From positions 88,445 through 152,444 of the forward strand of contig CANQKF010000002.1 of assembly GCA_947624445.1 (NCBI GenBank): 64,000 bases of DNA. Direction: 5' to 3'. Position 1 is the stretch's first letter. Every line of letters begins with the position of its first letter. Below are positions 40,126 to 48,748 of this stretch, piece after piece. This DNA is from an uncultured Clostridia bacterium (GTDB lineage: Bacteria; Bacillota; Clostridia; Christensenellales; Borkfalkiaceae). The position numbers were made by a program, and so were the translations under genes. The notes under the pieces are model-generated. The model did no database searches. It had not been told where the DNA came from and saw nothing but the letters and a program-made list of their open reading frames with translations.

Positions 40126-41388
40126 TCAGTTTTCGCCCCATTCGGGCGGGTTCGCGGGATGCGCGGCGGGCTTCTCTTCCCTGCGGTACGACCATTTCAG
40201 CAGAATGGGCGTGAGCACGGAGGAGAGCAGGATGATGAGAAAGACGAAGGGGTAGATCGCGGGATCGACGAGCCCCGCCGAAACGCCGCGGTCGGTGCAG
40301 ATGAGCACGACTTCGGCGCGGACCATCATGCCGAGCCCCACGCGCAGGCTTTCATTCCAGGTAAATTTGCACAGTTTTGCGCCCACGCCGCAGCCGAGGA
40401 GCTTTCCGAGCAGCGCGGCGACGACATAGACGAGCCCGAACGCGAGGAAGGGCAGGGTGATGCCGTCGAAGGAGAGGTCCATGCCGATCGAGGCGAAGAA
40501 GATGGGCGAGAAGAAGAGATAGCCCATCGTATCGACCTTGCTCTCGACGTAGGGCGTCTCGGAGAGGGTGCCGCCGAGCAGGATTCCCGCGATGTACGCG
40601 CCCGTGATATCGGCGACACCGAAGAATTTTTCGGCGCAGTAGGCATAGACAAAGCAGGCGGCAAGCGAGATGATGGGCACCCTGCGGTTGTGCGGCGCCT
40701 GCCGTTCCATGAGGTCGAAGAGCTTGCGGAGCCCCACGCCGAGCGCGATCGCGGCGATGAAGAACACCGCGATCTTGATCGTCACGAGCCAAGGGTTGGG
40801 GTGGAACCAATCCCAGCCGCCCGCCTCGCCCCCGCCCGAGGAGAAGCCCGTGATCACCGAGAGCACGATGATGCCGATCACGTCGTCGAGCACGGCCGCC
40901 GCGACGATGGAGGTGCCGACCTTGCTGTCGAGCTTTCCGAGCTCTTTCAAGACGGCGACGGTGACGGAGACCGAGGTCGCCGTGAGGATGGCGCCGTAGA
41001 AGAGCAGGGAGAGGATGCCCGCATGGGGGAAGAAGCAGAAGGCGACGAGCGTCCCCAATCCCATGGGCACCACGACGCCGAGCGAGGTGATGACGACGGA
41101 GGCAACACCCGTTGCCTTGAGCTTTTTGAGGTCGGTGCCCAGCCCCGTCGAGAACATGATGAGCACGACGCCGATCTTGCTCATCGCCCCGAGGACGACT
41201 TGCACGTCGTCGCCGAAGAACGCCCGCTGCAGGGGCGCCCACGGGATGTAGCGCAGAAGCCCGACGAGGATGCCCGCGATCAGCATGCCGATGACGGCGG
41301 GCATGCCGCATTTGTGCGCGCCCAGCCCCATGAGTTTGGAGAGCAGCAGGATGAGCGCAAGTGGAAGTAACAGTTCGAATGGTTGCAT
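40126..41388 (-). CDS. Cation:proton antiporter, CPA2 (Kef/NapA-like)
   Basis: A 420-residue membrane transporter with 12 or 13 helices. MPAVIGMLIAGILVG near the N-terminus, the ion-binding VLDDVIGIIVLS with its Asp pair in the fifth or sixth helix, and FASIGMDLSFDG are CPA2 hallmarks. It should exchange Na+ or K+ for protons across the cytoplasmic membrane; the ion cannot be told. No RCK/TrkA-N regulatory domain is attached, so it is a short form. The ATG at 41388 was chosen over a TTG at 41406 because MQPFELLLP opens the first helix. The promoter lies at 41436-41463. Confidence 0.92.
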   Translation of the reverse strand: MQPFELLLPLALILLLSKLMGLGAHKCGMPAVIGMLIAGILVGLLRYIPWAPLQRAFFGDDVQVVLGAMSKIGVVLIMFSTGLGTDLKKLKATGVASVVITSLGVVVPMGLGTLVAFCFFPHAGILSLLFYGAILTATSVSVTVAVLKELGKLDSKVGTSIVAAAVLDDVIGIIVLSVITGFSSGGGEAGGWDWFHPNPWLVTIKIAVFFIAAIALGVGLRKLFDLMERQAPHNRRVPIISLAACFVYAYCAEKFFGVADITGAYIAGILLGGTLSETPYVESKVDTMGYLFFSPIFFASIGMDLSFDGITLPFLAFGLVYVVAALLGKLLGCGVGAKLCKFTWNESLRVGLGMMVRAEVVLICTDRGVSAGLVDPAIYPFVFLIILLSSVLTPILLKWSYRREEKPAAHPANPPEWGEN

Positions 41389-41435
41389 ATCGCATATGCT
41401 CCGCAAAGGTGTCCGTATTTTCGGGAGCCTTCCTC

Positions 41436-41463
41436 ATTATATACCTTTTTTTTCAAAAAGCAA
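41436..41463 (-). promoter_or_regulatory. Promoter of the antiporter gene
   Basis: Minus-strand TTGCTT (41458-41463) and TATAAT (41436-41441) with a 16-base A-rich spacer. Confidence 0.7.
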
Positions 41464-41540
41464 CTTTTTTCGGGGGATTTTTTTCGCTTTGCGAAAATGG
41501 TGCCGCCGTCACGTTTTTTGGGAGTTTATCCCGCAACCGC

Positions 41541-41569
41541 TTGCAATTTCCCCGCGCTTCTGCTATAAT
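41541..41569 (+). promoter_or_regulatory. Promoter of the mrnC-rlmB-sigH operon
   Basis: TTGCAA (41541-41546), 17-base spacer starting TTTCCC and ending TGC, and TATAAT (41564-41569). The expected transcript start is at 41576-41577, the A of the mrnC ATG. Confidence 0.87.
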
Positions 41570-41576
41570 GGCGGTA

Positions 41577-41987
41577 ATGTCAGAGTTTCAGATGCCCGTC
41601 GGAAAGGAACGGGCGCGCCAGATGAATGCCGTCGTGCTCGCGTTCGTGGGCGACGCCGTCTACACGCTCTATGTGCGCAGAGAGCTTGCGCTCGGATGCG
41701 GGGAAAAGACGGGGGCGCTCAATAAGCGCGCGAGCGAGCGGGTCTCCGCACACGGGCAGAGCCTTGCCCTCGAGGCGATCCTGCCCCGTCTCACGGGGGA
41801 GGAGGAAGAGATCTACCGCCGCGGCAGGAACGCCAAGAAGCCGACGAAGAGCAAGAACGCCTCGGTGGGGGAATACGTCCGCTCGACGGGCTTCGAGGCG
41901 CTCATCGGCTATCTCTATCTCACGGGGCAGGAAGCGCGCATCGCGGAGCTGTTCTTCGCCCCGCAGGAAGGAGCACAGGACGAATAA
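41577..41987 (+). CDS. mrnC: Mini-ribonuclease 3 (MrnC)
   Basis: A 136-residue RNase III-like nuclease without the double-stranded RNA-binding domain; in Bacillus it matures 23S rRNA ends. VLAFVGDAVYTLYVRREL carries the catalytic Asp, and RRGRNAKKPTKSKNASVGEYVRSTGFEALIGYLYL (seen as NASVGEYVRSTGFEALIGYL) the second acidic motif. The chosen ATG at 41577 lies seven bases after the -10 box, so the mRNA is leaderless; no downstream start has a convincing Shine-Dalgarno. It begins the usual clostridial run mrnC-rlmB-sigH. Confidence 0.93.
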   Translation: MSEFQMPVGKERARQMNAVVLAFVGDAVYTLYVRRELALGCGEKTGALNKRASERVSAHGQSLALEAILPRLTGEEEEIYRRGRNAKKPTKSKNASVGEYVRSTGFEALIGYLYLTGQEARIAELFFAPQEGAQDE

Positions 41988-41990
41988 AAA

Positions 41991-42701
41991 ATGATCGTAG
42001 AAGGCAGAAACGCCGTTTTGGAATTGCTCAAAACGGAAAAAACGATAGAAAAGATCATGCTCGAAAAGGGGGCGCAGGGCACGCTCGCCCGCATCTTCGC
42101 CGAGGCGCGGGCGCGGGGGATCCGCGTGCAGTTCGTGCCCCGCGAGGTCCTCGACCGCGCGAGCCGCGAAAAGCGCCATCAAGGGGTCGTCGCCTACACG
42201 ACGGAGTTCGCATATACCGAACTCTCCGCGATCGGAGGCGAAGCGGAGAGCCTCATCGTCCTCTGCGACGGCGTGGAGGACGTCCACAATCTCGGCTCTA
42301 TCCTGCGCGTCGCGGAGTGCGCGGGCGCGGACGGCGTCGTCATCCCCAAGGCGAAGGGAGCGAGCGTGACGGACGCGGTCATCCGCATCTCTGCGGGGGC
42401 GGCGGAGCACATCCCCGTCGCGAAGGTCTCCTCGGTCAACGCCGCGATCGAAGAGCTCAAGGCCCGCGGCTATTGGGTCTACGCCCTCGAGGCGGGCGGC
42501 GAACCCATCTACGGCGCCCGTCTCACGGGGAAGGTCGCGCTCGTCGTCGGCGGGGAGGATAGCGGCGTGCACCGCCTCACCCGCGAAAAATGCGATCAAA
42601 TTCTCTCGATCCCGCTCTTCGGCAAGGTCAATTCCCTCAATGCCTCCGTCGCGCTCGGGATCGCGGTCTACGAGGTAGTGCGTGCAAGACTTCAAAAATG
42701 A
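41991..42701 (+). CDS. rlmB: 23S rRNA guanosine-2251 2'-O-methyltransferase family (RlmB/TrmH)
   Basis: A 236-residue SPOUT methyltransferase. The N-terminal 75 residues form the RNA-binding L30e-like domain (IVEGRNAVLELL). The knot has motif 1 HNLGSILRVAECAG, motif 2 LVVGGEDSGV and motif 3 IPLFGKVNSLNASVA, the order and residues of the TrmH/RlmB group. Methylation of 23S rRNA is the likely role, though tRNA cannot be excluded by sequence alone. It follows mrnC by three bases, and the sigH start lies 20 bases inside its 3' end, so all three genes are coupled. Confidence 0.94.
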   Translation: MIVEGRNAVLELLKTEKTIEKIMLEKGAQGTLARIFAEARARGIRVQFVPREVLDRASREKRHQGVVAYTTEFAYTELSAIGGEAESLIVLCDGVEDVHNLGSILRVAECAGADGVVIPKAKGASVTDAVIRISAGAAEHIPVAKVSSVNAAIEELKARGYWVYALEAGGEPIYGARLTGKVALVVGGEDSGVHRLTREKCDQILSIPLFGKVNSLNASVALGIAVYEVVRARLQK

Positions 42702-43236
42702 GACGGACGAAGCCCTCGCCGCCCGCGCCCGCAAGGGGGACGCGGCAGCCACCGAGGAGCTGATGTTCCGCTACAAGGATACCGTCCGCGGCGTCGCGCG
42801 AAAGTCGGCGTTCTGCCTCCTCGCCGAGGAGGACGACCTCGCGCAGGAGGGCATGATCGCGCTCTACGGGGCGATCGGCGCCTACGATCCCGCGCAGGGC
42901 GCCTTCCGCAGTTTCGTCTATACCTGCGTCGTCCGCAGGATCTACAGCTATCTCCGCTTCGTCAAGCGCAGGGAGGGGGAGCGCGCCGAGGTCGACCCCG
43001 AGACGCTCCCGCTCGGCGAATCGCCCGAGGACAGGCTGCTCCTCGACGAATCGGACGCCGAATTCCGCAAGCGGCTCGCGAAGGAGCTCTCGGATTTCGA
43101 ATTCCGCGTCGTCGCGCTCTATCTCGACGGCATGCGCTATGCGGACATCTCGCAGGCGACGGGGCGGGAGATCAAGAGCATCGACAACGCGCTCGCCCGC
43201 GCCAAGCGCAAATTACAGAAGTCCTACCGCGGCTGA
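42682..43236 (+). CDS. sigH: RNA polymerase sigma factor, SigH type
   Basis: A 184-residue sigma-70 family factor of the SigH group. Region 2 is EEDDLAQEGMIALYGAIGAYDP with FRSFVYTCVVRRI, and region 4 is LYLDGMRYADISQATGREIKSIDNALARAKRKL (seen as YADISQATGREIKSIDNAL). The gene order after mrnC-rlmB supports the name. SigH drives early sporulation or competence genes in Firmicutes; whether this organism sporulates cannot be judged from this window. The start is GTG at 42682, overlapping rlmB by 20 bases, with CGAGG upstream. The KSIDNALxRxKRKL end is diagnostic. Confidence 0.93.
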   Translation: MQDFKNETDEALAARARKGDAAATEELMFRYKDTVRGVARKSAFCLLAEEDDLAQEGMIALYGAIGAYDPAQGAFRSFVYTCVVRRIYSYLRFVKRREGERAEVDPETLPLGESPEDRLLLDESDAEFRKRLAKELSDFEFRVVALYLDGMRYADISQATGREIKSIDNALARAKRKLQKSYRG

Positions 43237-43270
43237 CGCCGCACCCGCGCCCGAGGCGCAAAGGAGTTGT

Positions 43271-44953
43271 ATGTCGCACGTTTCGCTCTACAGAAAATTC
43301 CGCCCGGATACGTTCGATAAGATCGTGCGGCAGGAGCACGTCGTCCGCATCCTGAAAAACCAGATCGCGCAGAATGCCGTCGGGCACGCATATCTCTTTA
43401 CGGGCCCCCGCGGCACGGGCAAGACGAGCGTCGCGCGGATCTTTGCGCGCGCCGTCAACTGCGAACACCCGCAGGACGGCTCGCCCTGCGGCGTCTGCCC
43501 GACCTGCCTCGCCCTCGCGGCGGGCTCCCTCGACATCAGCGAGATCGACGCCGCCTCCAACAACGGTGTCGCCGAGATGCGCGAACTGCGCGAGAAGGTG
43601 CAATATCCGCCCGTCACGGGAAGATACAAAGTCTACATCGTGGACGAAGTCCACATGCTCACCGATAGCGCCTTCAACGCCCTCTTAAAGACCCTCGAGG
43701 AGCCGCCCGCGCACGTCATCTTCATCCTTGCGACGACCGAGCCGCAGAAGATCCCCGCGACCATCCTCTCCCGCTGCATGCGGCTGGATTTCAAGCTCAT
43801 TCCCGAGGAGGATCTCGAAAGGCACCTCTGTTCCATTCTCGACGGGCTGGGCAAACCCTACGAAAAAGAGGCGGTCGCCGCCATTGCCCGCGCGGGCGCG
43901 GGGAGCGACCGCGACATGCTCTCCATCGCCGAGGCGTGCATCGTCTACGGCGAGAAGCTCACCTATGCGTCCGTCTGCGCCGTGCTCGGCGCCGCGGACT
44001 TCCACGAGACCAACAAGCTCGTCTCTGCCATGCTCAAGGGCGATACGGCGGAGGCGATCGGGGCGCTCGAACGCATCCTCGGCGAGGGGAAGGCGGTCGG
44101 CGTCCTGCTCAAAGATATTTTGCAGCTCTTGCACCGCGTGACCGTCGCCAAGACGTGCAAGAACGCCGAGGCGCTGCTCTCCCTCCCGCAAGATCTCTTC
44201 GCGGAAGTGCAGCAGCTCGCGGGCGAGGCGGACGGCAGGGCGGTGCTCCGCGCGACGGAGATCCTCATCCGCACCGAGAGCGAGCTGCGCTTTGTCTCCT
44301 CGCCGCGCATCGCGCTCGAGACGGCGATCCTGCGGGTCTCCTACCCCGCGGGGGACCGCGACGTCGACGCCCTGCTCGTGCGCATGGGGCAGCTCGAGGA
44401 GAAGCTCAAGGCGGCGCCGAGGGCCGCGGAAGCCCCGCAGAGGCCCGCCCCGCCCGAAGCGCCCAAGGCGCCCGTCCCCCCCGAAGCGACGGATTACGAC
44501 TTCCCGACGGAGGAGCCCGTCTTTGCCGAGGCGTACTTCTCGGACGGCCCCGCCACGCCGCAGCCTGCGGCAAAGCCCGCACCCACGCCGCAGCCCGCAC
44601 CCGCGGCAAAGCCCGCGCCCGAGGAGACCGAGGCGCCCAAGGACGCACAGGCGGCGTTCGGGCGGTTCCTGCGGATCCTCCGCAAGACCTCGAAGAGCGG
44701 CGTTCTGTTCGCGATGTGCTACGACCTCGTGGCGTCGCTCGAGGGCGGCCTGCTCGTGCTCACGACCGAATCGGATACCATCTTCACCTCGCTGAACCGC
44801 GAGGAGCACAGGAAGATCACGCAGGAAGTCGCCCGTCTCATCGGGTTGGAGGGGGTGGAGATCCGCAAGGCGCGCCCCGCCGCCGCAGAGAAGCGCGGCG
44901 CGATCGAACAGCTCAAAAAGGATTTCGGGGACTACCCCGTCGACATCAAATAA
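43271..44953 (+). CDS. dnaX: DNA polymerase III subunit gamma/tau
   Basis: A 560-residue clamp-loader ATPase. YRKFRPDTFDKIVRQEHV opens the protein, Walker A is GPRGTGKTS near 45, zinc cysteines are in CEHPQDGSPCGVCPTC, Walker B/DExx is YIVDEVHML, and sensor 1 is ATTEPQKIPATILSRC. A Pro/Ala/Glu-rich linker of about 100 residues precedes a C-terminal tau domain. AAAGGAG precedes the ATG at 43271. I saw no typical slippery heptamer for a shortened gamma form. The dnaX-ybaB-recR order is the classical one. Confidence 0.97.
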   Translation: MSHVSLYRKFRPDTFDKIVRQEHVVRILKNQIAQNAVGHAYLFTGPRGTGKTSVARIFARAVNCEHPQDGSPCGVCPTCLALAAGSLDISEIDAASNNGVAEMRELREKVQYPPVTGRYKVYIVDEVHMLTDSAFNALLKTLEEPPAHVIFILATTEPQKIPATILSRCMRLDFKLIPEEDLERHLCSILDGLGKPYEKEAVAAIARAGAGSDRDMLSIAEACIVYGEKLTYASVCAVLGAADFHETNKLVSAMLKGDTAEAIGALERILGEGKAVGVLLKDILQLLHRVTVAKTCKNAEALLSLPQDLFAEVQQLAGEADGRAVLRATEILIRTESELRFVSSPRIALETAILRVSYPAGDRDVDALLVRMGQLEEKLKAAPRAAEAPQRPAPPEAPKAPVPPEATDYDFPTEEPVFAEAYFSDGPATPQPAAKPAPTPQPAPAAKPAPEETEAPKDAQAAFGRFLRILRKTSKSGVLFAMCYDLVASLEGGLLVLTTESDTIFTSLNREEHRKITQEVARLIGLEGVEIRKARPAAAEKRGAIEQLKKDFGDYPVDIK

Positions 44954-44966
44954 GGAGAATTTCGCA

Positions 44967-45302
44967 ATGGCATACGGCAGAGGCGGAAACATGGGCGCAG
45001 GCAACATGCAGAATCTCATGAAGCAGGCGCAGAAGATGCAGGAAGAGATGCAGGCGACCGAGAAACTGCTCGATGAATGGGAGATCGTCGGAACGGCGGG
45101 CGGCGAAGCGGTCGTCGTCTATATGAACGCAAAGAAGAAGATCGACGGGATCGAGATCGACAAGGAAGTCATCGACCCCGAGGACGCCGAGATGCTCGAG
45201 GACCTCGTCCTCGCCGCCATTCTCGACGGCTACAAGAAGGCGGACGCCGTCTACGAAGAGAAGATGGGGAAGTTCGGCGGGCTCGGCGGAGGAGTGCTCT
45301 GA
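44967..45302 (+). CDS. YbaB/EbfC nucleoid-associated protein
   Basis: A 111-residue DNA-binding protein of the YbaB/EbfC family. [24 protein letters not shown] is the family's N-terminal helix (seen as [13 protein letters not shown]), followed by the strands [17 protein letters not shown] and a C-terminal acidic helix ending in a Gly-rich GGLGGG tail. It likely bends or coats DNA, possibly linked to recombination or replication through its neighbours dnaX and recR. AAGGAGAA precedes the ATG, 13 bases after dnaX. The name EbfC is not used as symbol because the exact function here is unknown. Confidence 0.96.
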   Translation: MAYGRGGNMGAGNMQNLMKQAQKMQEEMQATEKLLDEWEIVGTAGGEAVVVYMNAKKKIDGIEIDKEVIDPEDAEMLEDLVLAAILDGYKKADAVYEEKMGKFGGLGGGVL

Positions 45303-45303
45303 A

Positions 45304-45894
45304 GTGGACGTATTTATCGAACCCATCGGGCGGCTCATCAACGAGTTCTCCAAACTCCCGGGCGTCGGGAAAAAGACGGCGCAGCGCTATGCCTATAAGG
45401 TCATCTCGATGACGGAGGGCGAGGCGCGCGCCTTTGCCGACGCCATTCTCGACGCCAAGCATAAGGTGCGCTTCTGCAAGATCTGCGGCAATTTCTCCGA
45501 GGACGAAGTCTGCGGCGTCTGCCGCACGCGCACGGCGGAGCAGATCTGCGTCGTGAAGGAGCCCAAAGATGTCATCGCCCTCGAAAAACTGCATGAATAC
45601 CGCGGCGTCTACCACGTTCTGCACGGGGTCATCTCGCCCATGAACGGCGTGGGACCCGACGATATCCGCATCAAAGAGCTCCTTTCCCGCGTGAAGGACG
45701 GCGTGCAGGAGGTCATCCTCGCGACCAATCCCGACGTCGAGGGCGAGGCGACCGCGCTCTACATCGCAAAGCTCATCAAGCCGCTCGGCGTGAAGGTCAC
45801 CCGCATCGCCCACGGCATTCCCATCGGGAGCGAACTCGAATATACCGACGAAGTCACCCTCGCCCGCGCCCTTTCCGACCGGAAAGAGCTCTGA
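45304..45894 (+). CDS. recR: Recombination protein RecR
   Basis: A 196-residue RecR. The N-terminal helix-hairpin-helix is [14 protein letters not shown], the zinc finger is [16 protein letters not shown], and the Toprim domain follows ([32 protein letters not shown]). It loads or stabilises RecFO at gapped DNA during repair. The start is GTG at 45304, one base after the ybaB stop, with GGAGGAG upstream. Length and order agree with the family. Confidence 0.97.
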   Translation: MDVFIEPIGRLINEFSKLPGVGKKTAQRYAYKVISMTEGEARAFADAILDAKHKVRFCKICGNFSEDEVCGVCRTRTAEQICVVKEPKDVIALEKLHEYRGVYHVLHGVISPMNGVGPDDIRIKELLSRVKDGVQEVILATNPDVEGEATALYIAKLIKPLGVKVTRIAHGIPIGSELEYTDEVTLARALSDRKEL

Positions 45895-45923
45895 AACGCA
45901 AACACCCAAAAAAGAGGCATATC

Positions 45924-46898
45924 ATGAAAATTTCCGTACTCGGCTGCGGCAGATGGGGGTCGTTCATCGCGTGGTATCTCTCCCGCAAGGGCAACGAGGT
46001 CACGAGCTGGGGCCCCGAAGAGGACGGTTCGTATCAAATTCTCAAAGAGACGGGGCGCAACGAATATGTCGCGCTCGATGAGAAGATCGCGCTCACCTGC
46101 GATCTTGCGCGCGCGGTGCGCACGGCGGAGATCATCGTCATCTCGATCTCCTCGCAGGGGCTGCGCGGCTTCATGCAGCGGGTCATGCGCTACGACGTCC
46201 GCGAGAAAATTTTCGTGCTCTGCATGAAGGGCATCGAGGTGGAGACGGGCAAGCGCCTCTCCGAGATCCTCGTCGAGAGCGGCGTCTCCCCCGAAAAGAT
46301 CGCCGTGTGGGTAGGCCCGGGGCACATCCAGAGCTTCGTCGCGGGCATCCCCAACTGCATGGTCATCGACTCCGAAAACGAGCAGCTCAAGCGCAAGCTC
46401 GCCGATGAATTCCGTTCCGACCTCATCCGCTTCTACTACGGCGAGGACCTCATCGGCACCGAGATTGGGGCGGCGGCGAAGAACGTCATGGGCATCGCCG
46501 CGGGCGTGCTCGACGTCGTGTGCGTCCCCTTGAAGGGCCCGCTCATGTCCCGCGGGGCGCGCGAGGTCGCCCGCCTCATCAAGGCGATGGGGGGCAACGA
46601 GCTCTCCGCCTACGGGCTCGCCCACCTCGGCGACTACGAGACGACTCTCTTCTCGCCCTATTCCCACAACCGCACCTACGGCGAAATGCTCGCCAAGGGG
46701 CAGCGCTTTGAAAAGCTCGCCGAGGGCGTCGCGACGTCCAAGGCCATGAAACTGCTCGAGCGGAAATACGGCGTCGAGCTGCCCATCACCGACGCGGTAT
46801 ATAAGGTCTGCTACGGGGAAGGGGACGACGCGGCGCGCTGCCGCGATGCGATCTCCGCGCTCTTCACCCGCCCGCCCAGGACCGAGATGTACGATTGA
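45924..46898 (+). CDS. gpsA: Glycerol-3-phosphate dehydrogenase [NAD(P)+] GpsA
   Basis: A 324-residue dehydrogenase making sn-glycerol 3-phosphate from dihydroxyacetone phosphate for phospholipids. The dinucleotide loop is VLGCGRWGSFIAWYL, a catalytic Lys lies in AAAKNVMGIAAGV, and the substrate Arg region is in HNRTYGEML. AAAAAAGAGG precedes the ATG at 45924. It follows recR by 29 bases and may share its transcript. The downstream nitrilase-like gene follows after a hairpin. Confidence 0.95.
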   Translation: MKISVLGCGRWGSFIAWYLSRKGNEVTSWGPEEDGSYQILKETGRNEYVALDEKIALTCDLARAVRTAEIIVISISSQGLRGFMQRVMRYDVREKIFVLCMKGIEVETGKRLSEILVESGVSPEKIAVWVGPGHIQSFVAGIPNCMVIDSENEQLKRKLADEFRSDLIRFYYGEDLIGTEIGAAAKNVMGIAAGVLDVVCVPLKGPLMSRGAREVARLIKAMGGNELSAYGLAHLGDYETTLFSPYSHNRTYGEMLAKGQRFEKLAEGVATSKAMKLLERKYGVELPITDAVYKVCYGEGDDAARCRDAISALFTRPPRTEMYD

Positions 46899-46926
46899 GC
46901 GCCCGCGCACGCGATATGCACAAAAT

Positions 46927-46956
46927 CTCCCCGATTTCGATATGATGATCGGGGAG
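46927..46956 (+). promoter_or_regulatory. Hairpin masking the ribosome-binding site of the nitrilase-like gene
   Basis: CTCCCCGAT (46927-46935) can pair perfectly with ATCGGGGAG (46948-46956), 12-base loop. The 3' arm contains GGGGAG, the Shine-Dalgarno of the ATG at 46967. It may lower translation or be a remnant terminator after gpsA; the following T-run is poor. Confidence 0.55.
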
Positions 46957-46966
46957 TATCTTATCT

Positions 46967-47641
46967 ATGCGGATCTGTTTTGTCACGGGCGGGAGTTTTG
47001 AAGATTACGCGGGGCGCAGCGCGCGGGAGAGGGCAGACGTCGTCTGCTTTCCCTTCCACGCGCTCGAAGAAGTGAGCTACGAGCGCGAACTCAAGGGCGA
47101 GACGAGCATCTTCGAGGACGTCGCGCTCCTCTCCAAGGAGGAGAAGAACATCGTCGTCTGCGGGTGCTTTACCGACGCCCGCGGCGTGAAGCGCAAGTCG
47201 GTGGTCGTCGCCGACCGCGGGCGCATCCTCGGCGTCTCCGACCGCGTCAACCGTCTCGACGGCGGGGAATACGGCTGCGGCGCGGGCATCAAGATCTACG
47301 ATACGGGGGCGGGGAAGATCGGCGTCGTCGTCGCCGAAGATCTCTATTTCCCGCGGGTCGCCGAGACGCTCTCCCTCTGCGGCGCCGAGCTCATCCTCTG
47401 CGTCTTTGAGGAGCTCGAAGGCAGCCTCGAGCAGGTCCTCATGCGGGCGCAGGCGTTCTTCTACGGCGTTCCCGTGTGCGTCTGCGCCGTCGGCTACGCG
47501 CAGGCCGCAGATATCGGCGGCAAGCTCCGCTTCGCCTCCCCCAAGAACTGCTGTATCTACGATTTCGAGCGCGAGCAGGAGTATCACCTCGTCGAGACGC
47601 GCCGCCGCGGTTTCTACCGCCGCAAGCGCACGGGATTCTGA
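46967..47641 (+). CDS. Nitrilase-fold protein without the catalytic triad
   Basis: A 224-residue carbon-nitrogen hydrolase homologue. The fold is recognisable from DVVCFPFHALEE, GCGAGIKIYDTGAGKIGVVVAEDLYFPRVAETL (seen as GAGKIGVVVAEDLYFPRVA) and the following LSLCGAEL. In active nitrilases these contain a Glu (FPE), a Lys (RKxHL) and a Cys (ICYD); here they read FPF, DRVNRL and VAED, so all three are substituted. It is also shorter than the usual 260-plus residues. I infer a non-enzymatic, perhaps regulatory, protein. The C-terminus is basic (RRRGFYRRKRTGF). A terminator follows. Confidence 0.8.
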   Translation: MRICFVTGGSFEDYAGRSARERADVVCFPFHALEEVSYERELKGETSIFEDVALLSKEEKNIVVCGCFTDARGVKRKSVVVADRGRILGVSDRVNRLDGGEYGCGAGIKIYDTGAGKIGVVVAEDLYFPRVAETLSLCGAELILCVFEELEGSLEQVLMRAQAFFYGVPVCVCAVGYAQAADIGGKLRFASPKNCCIYDFEREQEYHLVETRRRGFYRRKRTGF

Positions 47642-47649
47642 ATTCTTTG

Positions 47650-47679
47650 AAAAAATCGCCGCAGAAGCGGCGATTTTTT
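47650..47679. terminator. Bidirectional terminator between convergent genes
   Basis: A 13-bp stem (47650-47662 with 47667-47679, loop AGAA) with A-rich and T-rich ends. Confidence 0.93.
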
Positions 47680-47695
47680 CATGTGATTTTGCGGT

Positions 47696-48565
47696 TTATT
47701 TGATCTCGCGGGTGCATGCGCAGGCGAGCGCCCCGGGGCCGATATGGCAGGAGACCGAGAGCGAGAGGGGATCGGCGAAGGTCGCCCTGCACATGGGGAA
47801 GGCCGCGGAGAGTTCCTCCAAAAAGCGGTCCGCCTCCTCATAGTTCTGGGTGTGGGCGACGGCGATCGTCATCTCGCCCGCCTCGGTATACGCGCGAAAG
47901 CGCCCCTCGAGGTCGCTCTTCACGGCGGCGATCATGACTTCCTTCGCCTGTTTGAGGGTGTGGACCTTCTTGAAGGCGTCGAGCTTCTCGCCCTGGATCT
48001 GCAATACGGGCTTGATGCGCAGGAGGGTGCCCACAAGCGCGGCGGCAGGGGTGAGCCGCCCGCCTTTTTTGAGATATTTGAGGGTATCGAGGGAGATGTA
48101 GATGCTGCTGTCCATTTTGGTCTCGAGCAATTTTTGCCTGATCTCCGCGGCGGAATATCCCTTATCGCGCAGCGTGAGGGCGTCGTAAACGCTCTGCTTC
48201 TGGGTGATGGAGATGCGCTGGTTGTTGACGACGCAGACCCGCCCGCCGTAGTTCTCCGCGAGGCGCTCCGCCGTGTGGCAGGACTCCGAGAGCCCGCTCG
48301 ACATCGGGATATGCACGATCTCCGCGTCCTCTCCGAGCAGTTTTTCCCAGAGCTCGGTGACGCTGAACGTCGAGGGCTGCGAGGTCGAAACGCTCGCATT
48401 TGCGCCCAGATGCTCATAGAATTGGGGCTGGGTGAGATCGATATCCTCGAAGTACTCCTTGCCGTCGATCAAAAAGGGCATCGGGATCACATAGACGCCG
48501 AGTTTTTCGGCCTCCGCCTGCGTGATGCCGCTGTTGGAATCCGTCACGATCTTTACATTTGCCAT
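47696..48565 (-). CDS. DegV family fatty acid-binding protein (second copy)
   Basis: A 289-residue DegV protein: IVTDSNSGITQAEAEKLGV opens it, STSQPSTFSV is the lipid head-group Ser/Thr segment, PMSSGLSESCHTAE follows, and LKYLKKGGRLTPAAALVG and CHIGPGALA end it. It is closer to typical FakB proteins in these motifs than the copy at 26105-27001, so the two probably prefer different acyl chains; that is inference. A fakA gene is not in the window. CGGAGCG precedes the ATG at 48565 and a promoter lies at 48610-48637. Confidence 0.95.
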   Translation of the reverse strand: MANVKIVTDSNSGITQAEAEKLGVYVIPMPFLIDGKEYFEDIDLTQPQFYEHLGANASVSTSQPSTFSVTELWEKLLGEDAEIVHIPMSSGLSESCHTAERLAENYGGRVCVVNNQRISITQKQSVYDALTLRDKGYSAAEIRQKLLETKMDSSIYISLDTLKYLKKGGRLTPAAALVGTLLRIKPVLQIQGEKLDAFKKVHTLKQAKEVMIAAVKSDLEGRFRAYTEAGEMTIAVAHTQNYEEADRFLEELSAAFPMCRATFADPLSLSVSCHIGPGALACACTREIK

Positions 48566-48609
48566 ACTGCGCTCCGAAACTTCATTTTGTAAACTACTTT
48601 TCCTTTCCT

Positions 48610-48637
48610 ATTATATGAAAAAAGTGAGAAATGTCAA
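48610..48637 (-). promoter_or_regulatory. Promoter of the second degV gene
   Basis: Minus-strand TTGACA (48632-48637) and TATAAT (48610-48615), 16-base T-rich spacer. Confidence 0.82.
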
Positions 48638-48680
48638 GGAAAATCCCGAAAAATTTCCGAAGCGAGGGGAATGTACGCCG

Positions 48681-48709
48681 TTGACAAAAGATGTTCCGAT
48701 ATGTATAAT
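48681..48709 (+). promoter_or_regulatory. Promoter of the nfnA-nfnB operon
   Basis: Perfect TTGACA (48681-48686), 17-base spacer ending TG and perfect TATAAT (48704-48709). Confidence 0.9.
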
Positions 48710-48748
48710 GATTTGTGACAGGATAGAATATTTACGGGGAGGAGAGAG

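Noticed and set aside
43271..44953. Programmed frameshift in dnaX
   Set aside because: No A-AAA-AAG-type slippery heptamer with a following hairpin was seen in the middle of the gene; the only A-run is near the 3' end.
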